In this document: piece after piece, positions 46,708-54,606 of the stretch | Layout: every line of letters starts with the position of its first letter | Numbering within the stretch: position 1 is the stretch's first letter | Source of the DNA: a bacterium | GTDB lineage: Bacteria; Planctomycetota; UBA1135; GCA-002686595 | Direction of reading: 5' to 3' | Assembly: GCA_024226735.1 (NCBI GenBank) | Contig: JAAELL010000286.1 | Span: 62,001-126,000, forward strand | Length of the DNA stretch: 64,000 nucleotides | Position numbers and translations under genes: made by a program | The notes under the pieces: generated by a model | The model's input: only the letters and a program-made list of their open reading frames with translations | Told to the model about the DNA's origin: nothing | Database searches by the model: none

Positions 46708-47649
46708 GTGGATCGAACCGCTTTCGAGCCCCTTGGGGTGTTCCTCGAAGCCGGTAGGAGAGCGACGGAGCTCGCGCTCGAAGCGTCGCGGCGCTCGTTC
46801 GAGGCGGGCCGCATCCCGATCGCGGGAGCGGCGGTGTCGCTCGACGCGGGCGGCGCGCTGCGGACGGTCGCGGTCGGCGTCAACGGACGCGTCGCGCCCC
46901 CCGGATCGAATTCTCCCGGCTACCCGACCGACCATGGCGAGACGGCGGCGGTGCGCGCTGTCGAGCGCTTCGCCGACGTCGACTGGAACCGGACGGTCTT
47001 CGCGACGACTCTCAGTCCGTGCATCATGTGCACCCGGACGCTCCTGTACTTGGGCGGCCTGGGGCTCGACAAGATCGTGATCGCCGAAGCCGAGAACTAC
47101 CCGGGGGAGAAGGCGCGGCTCGTGGCGGCCGGGATGACCGTGGTCGAGCTGCGCGACGCCGGCACGGTCGAGCGCATGCGCGCGTTCGCGCGTGAGGCGC
47201 CCTCGGTGTGGAGCGCCGACATCGGCGAGCTCGTGCCGCGAGCGGGCGGCGGCCCCATGGGCGACGTGATCCGACAGGAGCGCATGCTCGCCCAGGTCGC
47301 CGGCGTGCGTGGCGAAGGCGCGTTCGCGGCAGCAGTCTTCGGCCCTGATGGGGAGCGGCTCGCGGCCTGTGCCGATGGACGCGAGCGAACCGGCGGCAAC
47401 CCGACGGCCGCGCCGGTCATCGTCGCGCTGGGGGAAGCGGGGTCGGCGGCCAACCTGCGCGAGTGCCTGCTCGTCGTGTCGGCGGCCGAGCCGATCGACG
47501 TGGCGGGCTTCGGGCTCGCCGCGCTCGGAGCCTGCGAGCTGTTCCGGCCCGCGGCGCTCCTGACCGATGCGCCGCTCGCGGACGAGCTGGAGGCGGCCCT
47601 CGCTCCAGTGATCGCGCAACGGATCGCCCACGGAATTGTGCGCCCATGA
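46708..47649 (+). CDS. Cytidine/cytosine deaminase-like protein with a second, degenerate domain
   Basis: 313 residues. The zinc site is complete: HGETAAVRA (ligand His and catalytic Glu) and SPCIMCTRTLLYLGGLGLDK (two Cys). Around it, the pattern resembles fungal-type cytosine deaminase (FEAGRIPIAGAAVS, TTLSPCIMC). Residues from about 185 form a second deaminase-like unit (GAFAAAVFGPDGERLAACAD, GNPTAAPVIVALGEAG) that lacks the His-Glu and Cys pair. GTG start at 46708, two bases after the isomerase gene. The substrate may be cytosine or a related base. Confidence 0.78.
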   Translation: MDRTAFEPLGVFLEAGRRATELALEASRRSFEAGRIPIAGAAVSLDAGGALRTVAVGVNGRVAPPGSNSPGYPTDHGETAAVRAVERFADVDWNRTVFATTLSPCIMCTRTLLYLGGLGLDKIVIAEAENYPGEKARLVAAGMTVVELRDAGTVERMRAFAREAPSVWSADIGELVPRAGGGPMGDVIRQERMLAQVAGVRGEGAFAAAVFGPDGERLAACADGRERTGGNPTAAPVIVALGEAGSAANLRECLLVVSAAEPIDVAGFGLAALGACELFRPAALLTDAPLADELEAALAPVIAQRIAHGIVRP

Positions 47650-49553
47650 CGCTCATCACCCTCGAGGGAGTCACGAAGGGATTCAACGACCGGTCCCTGT
47701 TCGAGGACCTGTCGCTCGCGATCGGAGACGGAGAGCGCGTGGGCTTGCTCGGGCGCAACGGGAGCGGCAAGTCGACGCTCCTCTCGATCCTCGCCGGACT
47801 CGAGCTGCCGGACGAGGGCACGCGCGTCGTCAAGCGCGGAATCTCGCTCGGCTACCTCGAGCAGGAGCCGGACTTCGAGCCGACCAAGACCGTGCGCGAA
47901 ATCGTGCGCGAGGGGCTGTCGGCGCGCGACGGGATCCTGGCCGATCTCGAGGACGTGCACGCCCAGCTCGCGGGTGCCGCGGAGCATGCGACCAGCGCGC
48001 TGCTCGAGAGGCAGGCGCGGCTCGAGGAACAGCTCGAACGGCTTGGCGGGTACGACGTCGAGCACAAGGTCGAGTCGACGATGAGCGCCCTCGACCTACC
48101 GGACTTCGAGGCGCCCTGCTGCAAGCTGTCCGGTGGTGAGCGGCGTCGCGTCGCGCTCGCGCAGCTCCTCTTGGGCGCGCCCGACCTGCTCTTGCTCGAT
48201 GAACCGACCAACCACCTCGACGCGTTCGTGACCGACTGGCTCGAGGACTGGTTCCTCGAGACGCGCACGCCGCTGCTCCTAGTGACCCACGACCGCTATT
48301 TCCTCGACCGCGTCGTCGACCGCATCGTCGAGCTCGACCGCGGACGACTGCACGCCTACGTCGGCGGCTACGGCGACTATCTCGAGCAGCGCGCCGCGCG
48401 CCTCGAGCGCGAGTCGAAGACCGAGAGTTCGCGCCTGCTCCTGTTGCGGCGCGAGACGGCCTGGATGCGGCGCGGCGCGCCGGCGCGCACGACCAAGGCC
48501 AAGGCGCGCATCAGACGCTACGACGATCTCGTCGACGCCGAGCCGATCCCGCTGTCGGCCGACCTCGAGTTCATGATCCCGCCCGGACCGCGGCTCGGCG
48601 CGCGCGTCGTCAAGCTCGAGGGCGCGACGAAGTCCTACGGCGACCGCACGATCGTCGCGCCGCTCGACCTCGAGGTGATGCCGGGAACACGGTTGGGGGT
48701 CGTCGGGCCGAACGGTGCGGGCAAGACGACGCTCGTGCGCATGTTGCTCGGCGACCTCGAGCTCGACGCGGGTACGCGCGAGGTGGGGGAGACGGTGCAT
48801 TTCATGGGGATCGACCAGATGCGCAGTGAGCTCGATCTGGCCGCGACGGTCGCCTACAATGTCGCGGGCAACCAGGGCGTCGTGCGCGTCGGCGACCGGA
48901 CGGTGCGAATCGAGAGCTTCCTCGACAAGTTCGGGTTCGACGTGCGCGCGCAGGGAACGAACGTCGCGCAGCTCTCGGGCGGCGAGCAGAACCGCGTGCT
49001 GTTCGCCAAGCTCTTGTGTGCTGGCGGCAACGTGCTCGTGCTCGACGAGCCGACCAACGACCTCGACCTCGCGACGCTGCGTGCACTCGAAGAGGCGCTG
49101 CTGACGTTTCCCGGTGCGGCGATCCTCGTCAGCCACGACCGCTGGTTCCTCGATCGCATCGCGACGCAGATCCTGTACCTCGACGGGGAGGGCGGAGCGC
49201 GTGTGCACCACGGCGACCTCTCAGATCTCATGGAGGTGCTCGCCCGCGAGCGCGCGGCGGAGGCGGAGACCCGCAGCGAGCGCAAGAAACCGGCGCCGCC
49301 GAAGCCTGCGCCGCCGAAGGAGTCGAAGCCCAAGCGCATCACGCCATGGCAGGAGAAGGAGCTGGGCGAGATCGAGACGCGCATCCCGGAGGTGGAGGCG
49401 GGCGTCGCCGAGCTCGACGAGCGGCAGGCGGACCCGGAGCTCTATACCGGGCCGCGGGACGTGCTCGATCAGGTCCTCGCGCAGCGCAAGGAGCTCGAGG
49501 AGGAGCTCGCGCGGCTGTACGAGCGCTGGGAGGAGCTCGAGTCGCTGCGGTAG
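47646..49553 (+). CDS. ABC-F family ATPase (Uup-like)
   Basis: 635 residues with two ABC domains and no membrane segment. Walker A motifs are GRNGSGKST and GPNGAGKTT. The signature motifs are LSGGERRRVALAQ and LSGGEQNRVLFAK. The Walker B motifs LLLLDEPTNHLD and VLVLDEPTNDLD carry the ABC-F EPTN(H/D)LD pattern. The C-terminus has a Lys/Pro linker then a coiled-coil domain (residues about 560-635) as in Uup. It acts on the ribosome or on DNA structures rather than in transport. It overlaps the deaminase stop in ATGA. Confidence 0.92.
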   Translation: MTLITLEGVTKGFNDRSLFEDLSLAIGDGERVGLLGRNGSGKSTLLSILAGLELPDEGTRVVKRGISLGYLEQEPDFEPTKTVREIVREGLSARDGILADLEDVHAQLAGAAEHATSALLERQARLEEQLERLGGYDVEHKVESTMSALDLPDFEAPCCKLSGGERRRVALAQLLLGAPDLLLLDEPTNHLDAFVTDWLEDWFLETRTPLLLVTHDRYFLDRVVDRIVELDRGRLHAYVGGYGDYLEQRAARLERESKTESSRLLLLRRETAWMRRGAPARTTKAKARIRRYDDLVDAEPIPLSADLEFMIPPGPRLGARVVKLEGATKSYGDRTIVAPLDLEVMPGTRLGVVGPNGAGKTTLVRMLLGDLELDAGTREVGETVHFMGIDQMRSELDLAATVAYNVAGNQGVVRVGDRTVRIESFLDKFGFDVRAQGTNVAQLSGGEQNRVLFAKLLCAGGNVLVLDEPTNDLDLATLRALEEALLTFPGAAILVSHDRWFLDRIATQILYLDGEGGARVHHGDLSDLMEVLARERAAEAETRSERKKPAPPKPAPPKESKPKRITPWQEKELGEIETRIPEVEAGVAELDERQADPELYTGPRDVLDQVLAQRKELEEELARLYERWEELESLR

Positions 49554-49603
49554 CCCTACGCTACGATACGCGCATCGCCGCTTCTCACAACACGGAGTCG
49601 ACC

Positions 49604-51121
49604 ATGCGCTTGTTCGCTGTTCCGTCCCTGATTCTTCTCGCTTCCAGCGCTTTCGCCCAAGGGCTTCTCCCCGCCTTCGTCAGCGACACCGCCGGAGACA
49701 CGATCTGGGCCTGCACCGACCTCGATCAAGACGGTGACTACGACGGGGCGCTGGAGGTCGCCGCCTTCTACGACGACACCGTCGGCCCGGTCGCACTGAC
49801 GAACAACGCCGGTATGAAGGCCGGCCCGGACGGTCGCCTGTACGTGACGGACACCTCCGAGGACTTCGTGCTCGTACTCTCCGACATCGACGGGGACGGC
49901 GACGCGCACGACGCGGGCGAGGCCGTCGTGTGGTTCGACGGAACCGCCGGCAACCCCTCCGGCATCGAGCTCACCTCGGGGCGCGGGCTGCACATCGACG
50001 AGGACGGAGTCGTATGGGTCGCGTCCGCCAATACCGGCGGCGGGGGCGACGACGCGATCGTGCGCCTCGAGGACACGAACGCCGATGGCGATGCGAACGA
50101 CGCGGGTGAGCAGCTCGAGTACTACCTGCCGGCGTTCGGAAGCGGGACCGCCGGGGACTCGATCCCCGCGTCGATCACGCGCGGGCCCGACGGTGCGCTG
50201 TACTACGTCGAGACGGGCTCGACCGGCTTCTTCGCCAAGGGCGTCTATCGCCTCGAAGACCTCGACGGATCGGGCACGATCGACCAGCCGAACGAGTCGG
50301 CACCGTTCTTCCTGCCGACGTCGACGTCCGGCAACTCCTTCTTCTGGGACATCAGCGTCGACGCGGACGGTCAGTTCCTGATCGACGATACCGGCGACGA
50401 TGTCATCCGCCGCTTCGCCGACACCAGCGGCGACGGCACGATCACCGAGGGCGTCGAGTCCACGATCTTCTGGACGGCCTCGGGCAGCAGCCTGGTGTGG
50501 AACGTCAGCCAGGGCAGCGACGGCGCGTACTACGTGACCGAGGACCAGAATCCGGACCGCCTGCTGCGCTTCGTCGACGCGAACAGCAACGGCTTGATCG
50601 AGGATGCCGAGGTCTCGACGGTCTACGACGAAACGACGGCCGCCGTGAACCTCGGCTCGCCCAAGGCGATCGTCGTACCGAGCCTGCGCGATCTGGGAAC
50701 GTCCTACTGCGGGCCCGCGGTGCCGAACTCGGCGGGCCTCGACGCGCAGATTCAGCTGCGCGGCACCGGCGTCGCCGGGGCGCCGCTCGAGGCCGTGGTG
50801 ATCCAGGGGCCGCCCGGTGAGTTCGGCTACTGCATCGCCTCGCGCGATCAGGGCTTCGTCAACCCGCCGGGATCGAGCGGCTTCCTGTGCCTCGCGAACA
50901 ACATCGGCCGCTACAACGACCCCGTGTTCATCTACCAGTTCGATGGCGCGGGCGTCTCGCAGGCGATTCAGGGCGGCGGACCCGTGGTGCTGCCGACCAA
51001 TCCGATTCCGGTCAATCCGCCGACGCCGGCGATGGCGGGGGAGACTTGGAACTTCCAGGGTTGGTACCGGGATGGGATGACGAGCAACTTCAGCGACGGG
51101 CGAACTCTGACGTTCCAGTGA
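49604..51121 (+). CDS. Secreted beta-propeller protein with shared C-terminal domain
   Basis: 505 residues. A signal peptide (MRLFAVPSLILLASSAFAQG) is followed by NHL/SMP-30-like repeats carrying acidic loops (DLDQDGDYDGALEV, DIDGDGDAHDAGE, DTNADGDANDAGE, DLDGSGTIDQPNE, DTSGDGTITEG). These loops look like calcium sites. From 50705 comes the C-terminal domain beginning YCGPAVPNSAGLDA, with GEFGYCIASRDQG and ending SNFSDGRTLTFQ. A TACGAT hexamer lies at 49563-49568. The next gene carries the same C-terminal domain, suggesting tandem duplication or a surface-protein cluster. Confidence 0.82.
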   Translation: MRLFAVPSLILLASSAFAQGLLPAFVSDTAGDTIWACTDLDQDGDYDGALEVAAFYDDTVGPVALTNNAGMKAGPDGRLYVTDTSEDFVLVLSDIDGDGDAHDAGEAVVWFDGTAGNPSGIELTSGRGLHIDEDGVVWVASANTGGGGDDAIVRLEDTNADGDANDAGEQLEYYLPAFGSGTAGDSIPASITRGPDGALYYVETGSTGFFAKGVYRLEDLDGSGTIDQPNESAPFFLPTSTSGNSFFWDISVDADGQFLIDDTGDDVIRRFADTSGDGTITEGVESTIFWTASGSSLVWNVSQGSDGAYYVTEDQNPDRLLRFVDANSNGLIEDAEVSTVYDETTAAVNLGSPKAIVVPSLRDLGTSYCGPAVPNSAGLDAQIQLRGTGVAGAPLEAVVIQGPPGEFGYCIASRDQGFVNPPGSSGFLCLANNIGRYNDPVFIYQFDGAGVSQAIQGGGPVVLPTNPIPVNPPTPAMAGETWNFQGWYRDGMTSNFSDGRTLTFQ

Positions 51122-51253
51122 GCTGAGCGTTCGCGCCGCAATGGCGCTTTCTCCCGACGTTCACTGCGCGCAATGCAGTTTTGTAGCGGCCGATCAGGAA
51201 CAGCAGACAATTCGTGTGTTCAGGAGAGGCACTTTCACACGAGAGGTTTGACG

Positions 51254-52450
51254 ATGCCCTGCCGCTATTCGCTCCTTCTAGCTCTATGCGTTCTTGGGTC
51301 TGCAAGTGGCGCGATCGCGCAAACGGTCGCGCCTCCGAGCGGAAATACCGTTGAGTGGCGCTTCAGCGCTTCCAGCACCCCTCCCTTCGTCGACAAGGCA
51401 CCAGGCAGCGGGCCCGCGACGCTGGAGTTCATGACGAACACCGCGACCGTGAGCACGATCGACCCTGCCTGCTGCGTCTTCGTGCCGTGCCTGCCCGGGC
51501 AACAAGGTTGCAGGAACGTCCTGCACGTTCGGCACCACGACGCCACACAGGGCTTCATCCTGCGCCCGGCCGTCGGGCAGAGCCCAGTCGAACGGTTCAC
51601 GCTCGTTTGGGATGTCTACTTCGACCCCGGGAACGCGGATCCCTGGCAGGTGTTGTGGAACGACGATTCGACTGGACCGGGCGACCTGTTCCTCGGGATG
51701 CCGTTCGGTGGATTCTGGCACCGGTGGTGCCAGTGCAGCACCGCGGGAGGCACGTGGAATCTGGGGGAGTGGTTTCGGTTCGTCTACGTCAACGACAACG
51801 TTGCAGGCGAAGCGCGGATGTACGTCAACGGCGCCTTGGTGTTCGTCGACGGGCCCGGTGGTGTGATCCACGATGGCGCCGCTACCCTCTCAACCATCTT
51901 GCAGACGACTTCTCCCGTGGGCAACGTGAGCGAATGCTGGGTCGCCAACTTTGCGTTCACGGACGTGGTGATGAACGCCCAGTCCGTCGAGGCCCTTGGC
52001 GGACCCCACGCCGACGGCATCTTCGACTTGTCGGGTCCGATCGGGATGAACTACTGTGGTCCCGCGGTGGCGAACTCGTCCGGGGCACCTGCGCGCATGT
52101 CGGCGTCGGGCAGCTTCGCCGTTGCGAGCAACGACGTGACGCTCACGGCTTCGGATCTCCCGCCCGGACAGTTCGGTTACTTTCTCGTCAGCCGGAGCAG
52201 CGGCAACCTCTGTCCTCCAGGGTCGATGGGGTGCCTGTGCATCGCACTGCCGATCGGCAGGTACAGCCACGTCTCGGAGATCATCCAAGGCCCGGTCGGC
52301 AGCATCGCAATCGACCTCACGGACCTTCCGTTCAGTCCACCGACGCCGGCGCTTCCAGGGGACACGCTGTACTTCCAATGCTGGTATAGGGATTTGAACC
52401 CGACGCTGACCTCGAACTTCAGCGACGGGTTGCAGATCCCGTTCCAGTGA
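51254..52450 (+). CDS. Secreted LamG-like protein with shared C-terminal domain
   Basis: 398 residues. A signal peptide (MPCRYSLLLALCVLGSASGA) is followed by a concanavalin/LamG-like beta sandwich of about 240 residues (RFTLVWDVYFDPGNADPWQV, EARMYVNGALVFVDGPGG). Several Cys are present, so disulfides are likely. The C-terminal domain starts at 52052 with YCGPAVANSSGAPAR and has LPPGQFGYFLVSRS, LPIGRYSH and a final LTSNFSDGLQIPFQ. It may bind carbohydrate. Confidence 0.8.
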   Translation: MPCRYSLLLALCVLGSASGAIAQTVAPPSGNTVEWRFSASSTPPFVDKAPGSGPATLEFMTNTATVSTIDPACCVFVPCLPGQQGCRNVLHVRHHDATQGFILRPAVGQSPVERFTLVWDVYFDPGNADPWQVLWNDDSTGPGDLFLGMPFGGFWHRWCQCSTAGGTWNLGEWFRFVYVNDNVAGEARMYVNGALVFVDGPGGVIHDGAATLSTILQTTSPVGNVSECWVANFAFTDVVMNAQSVEALGGPHADGIFDLSGPIGMNYCGPAVANSSGAPARMSASGSFAVASNDVTLTASDLPPGQFGYFLVSRSSGNLCPPGSMGCLCIALPIGRYSHVSEIIQGPVGSIAIDLTDLPFSPPTPALPGDTLYFQCWYRDLNPTLTSNFSDGLQIPFQ

Positions 52451-52509
52451 GCCCCCTTCGAACTCGGCTCGAGCGGCGCAGCCCACCGCTCGAGCCCCGC
52501 GCCACCGGA

Positions 52510-53283
52510 TCACTTCCTGCGCATCACGAGACGCGCCTCGACAGGAAGGTGATCCGAGCCTCCATCGGGAAGCACGTGGTTGTCGACGGCGGTCAAGCTC
52601 CCGCCCGTGAGCACGTGATCCAGGCGAAGGATCGGCGGCACGGGTAGCCCGCGGTAGCGCAGGAAGACGGGGAAGGTCGACTCCGGGCGGAAGCGCCGGG
52701 TGGGCTGGGCTGCGCGGATCCCCGCCGCGAGCATCCGTCCGTAGACAGCCGAGAGCGGCGTCATGTTGAAGTCGCCGAGAAGGACGCTGTTGTCGTCCTC
52801 AGCCGCCGCGTGTGCCAGTTCCTCGGCGTGCGCGGCGGCTCGCGAATAGCGGCCGAACAGCCCGGCCATCGGAGACACGTGGACGACGTAGTAGGTGACT
52901 GTGAGCTCGCCGTGGTCGACGACGGCTCGCAGGTAGTTGCGCTCCCCGTGCGTCCAGAAGCCCTGCCACTCCAAGATCGGATGCCGGCTCAAGAGCGCCT
53001 TGCCCGAGATTCCCCGCGCGTGGTAGACGCGGTGGGGGAACTGCACCGGCGGGCGCGCCTCGATGCTGCGCCGGACCTCCTGGGTGACCTCCTGCAAGGC
53101 GACGACGTCAGCCTCGGTGGCGTGGAGCTCCGCGACGACTCGGTCAGCGCTCGCGCGCCCGGCGCCGATGTTCCAGGTCCGCACGGTCGCTACGCGTCGG
53201 CCGGTCGCCTCTTCGACCTCCGCGCGCGACAGGCTCAGCGCCAGGAACGCCACGCCGCAGCCGAGGAGCCCCAGTGCGCTCAT
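52510..53283 (-). CDS. Endonuclease/exonuclease/phosphatase family protein, possibly 5'-truncated
   Basis: 257 residues with the complete EEP catalytic set: VRTWNIGAGR, VVALQEVTQEV, LLGDFNMTPLSAVYGR, ILRLDHVL and GGSDHLPVEARLV. One hydrophobic segment (MSALGLLGCGVAFLALSLS) anchors it. Upstream of the ATG the frame continues open for 12 codons with hydrophobic sequence (LGLLPIVLIRGKW) until the palindromic element, where a TGA occurs. Related membrane EEP proteins have two N-terminal helices here. I infer that the element cut off the original N-terminus. Confidence 0.82.
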   Translation of the reverse strand: MSALGLLGCGVAFLALSLSRAEVEEATGRRVATVRTWNIGAGRASADRVVAELHATEADVVALQEVTQEVRRSIEARPPVQFPHRVYHARGISGKALLSRHPILEWQGFWTHGERNYLRAVVDHGELTVTYYVVHVSPMAGLFGRYSRAAAHAEELAHAAAEDDNSVLLGDFNMTPLSAVYGRMLAAGIRAAQPTRRFRPESTFPVFLRYRGLPVPPILRLDHVLTGGSLTAVDNHVLPDGGSDHLPVEARLVMRRK

Positions 53284-53318
53284 CCACTTCCCGCGGATCA
53301 GGACGATCGGTAGGAGTC

Positions 53319-53485
53319 CTAGTGGTGTGAGTCACTCTTGTGCGGCATTTTGGTCGGCCCGTACCCGCCCGCTGCTGCGTTGCGCCTCCTCCGAGACTTG
53401 CAGCGAAGTCGCGTCGTCGCTGTGCCTTGCAGCGAACGCGTACGCACCGACCAAAATGCCGCACAAGAGTGACTCACACCACTAG
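53319..53485. mobile_element. CTAG-flanked palindromic element, copy 2 (complete, 167 bp)
   Basis: The first 39 bases (CTAGTGGTGTGAGTCACTCT...) are the exact inverse complement of the last 39, and five more pairs follow after two mismatches. The core 53374-53439 matches copy 1 except for the apical stem, GACTT/AAGTC here. CTAG at both ends fits a CTAG target with TA duplication. Removing the element restores ...GTCCTAGTGAGCG..., which keeps the GTG start of the next gene. No protein is encoded. Confidence 0.85.
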
Positions 53486-54570
53486 TGAGCGATCCCGTCC
53501 GCAGCCTGCTCGCGCACTCGCCACAGGAGCTCGAGGAGCGAGTCGTCGCGCTCGGCGGCAGGCCCTTCCACGCACGGATCGCGCGCCGCGAGCTGCTCAC
53601 CAACGGCGTGCTCGACTACGCCGCGATGACAGGCCTCCCGGGCAGCCTGCGGGAGGCGCTGGCGGCCGCGGTTCCGCTCTTGTCGACACGCGAGGTGACC
53701 CGGACGACGGCGCGCGACCGAACGGTCAAGCTCCTGCTCGCGCTGCCTCCGCGCGACTCGCGCGAGGCGACCGTCGAGACGGTCTACATACCGCCCCATG
53801 AGCCCACGTCGCCCCCCCCTGAGGGCACGGCGACCCCCAAAGGCGCAACCCTGTGTGTCTCGAGCCAGGCCGGTTGCCCGGTCGGGTGTCCCTTCTGCGC
53901 GTCCGGCCTAGCCGGCCTCGCGCGCAACCTGGACGCACACGAGATCGTCGAGCAGTACGTCGCCGGCCGCGCGGTCGGCCCGATCGCGCGCAGCGTCGTG
54001 ATGGGCATCGGCGAGCCGCTCCTCAACTTCGAGGCCCTGCGCGCCGCGCTCGAGGTCGTGCACGACGAGATGGGCCTGGGCGCGCGCAAGGTGACGGTGT
54101 CGACCGTCGGCTTCCCCGACCGCCTCGCCCGGGCCGCACGCAGCAAGCCGCGCTTTCAGCTGGCGATCTCCCTGCATACGCCCGACGACGATCAACGCGA
54201 CGAGCTCGTGCCAGCGATGGCGGGGACACCGATCGATGCCGTGCTCGCCGCGGGCGACGACTGGTTCGCGGTGACGGGGCGCGAGGTGACGTACGAGTAT
54301 GTCCTACTCGGCGGAGTCAACGACGGCACCGGCCACGCCGACCGGCTCGTGCGGCGACTCGCGGGACGACGCTGCACGGTCAACCTGATCCCCTACAACC
54401 CGACCGAGGGCCTGCCGTACGCCCGTCCCGAGTCCGGCGCGCCCGAAGCATTCCGCGCGCGGCTCGCCGAGTCGGGCATCGTCGCAACGGTGCGCTGGTC
54501 GCGCGGGCTCGACAGCGCCGCGGCGTGCGGCCAGCTGCGTCTGCGCGCGGGTGGAGTGACGACAAATTGA
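53485..54570 (+). CDS. RlmN-type radical SAM rRNA/tRNA methyltransferase
   Basis: 361 residues. The radical SAM motif is in GCPVGCPFCASG (CxxxCxxC). Further RlmN/Cfr hallmarks are VVMGIGEPLLNFEAL, VTVSTVGFPDRL, FQLAISLHTPDDDQRDELVP and YVLLGGVNDG. The methyl-carrying Cys is in SAAACGQLR near the C-terminus. RlmN methylates A2503 of 23S rRNA and A37 of some tRNAs. The sequence is divergent, so a paralogue role is possible. The GTG start uses the last base of the palindromic element, and no Shine-Dalgarno is visible. Confidence 0.88.
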   Translation: MSDPVRSLLAHSPQELEERVVALGGRPFHARIARRELLTNGVLDYAAMTGLPGSLREALAAAVPLLSTREVTRTTARDRTVKLLLALPPRDSREATVETVYIPPHEPTSPPPEGTATPKGATLCVSSQAGCPVGCPFCASGLAGLARNLDAHEIVEQYVAGRAVGPIARSVVMGIGEPLLNFEALRAALEVVHDEMGLGARKVTVSTVGFPDRLARAARSKPRFQLAISLHTPDDDQRDELVPAMAGTPIDAVLAAGDDWFAVTGREVTYEYVLLGGVNDGTGHADRLVRRLAGRRCTVNLIPYNPTEGLPYARPESGAPEAFRARLAESGIVATVRWSRGLDSAAACGQLRLRAGGVTTN

Positions 54571-54606
54571 GTCGACTGGGCGGAGCCGAGAGCGTTTCCT
54601 AGGGTC

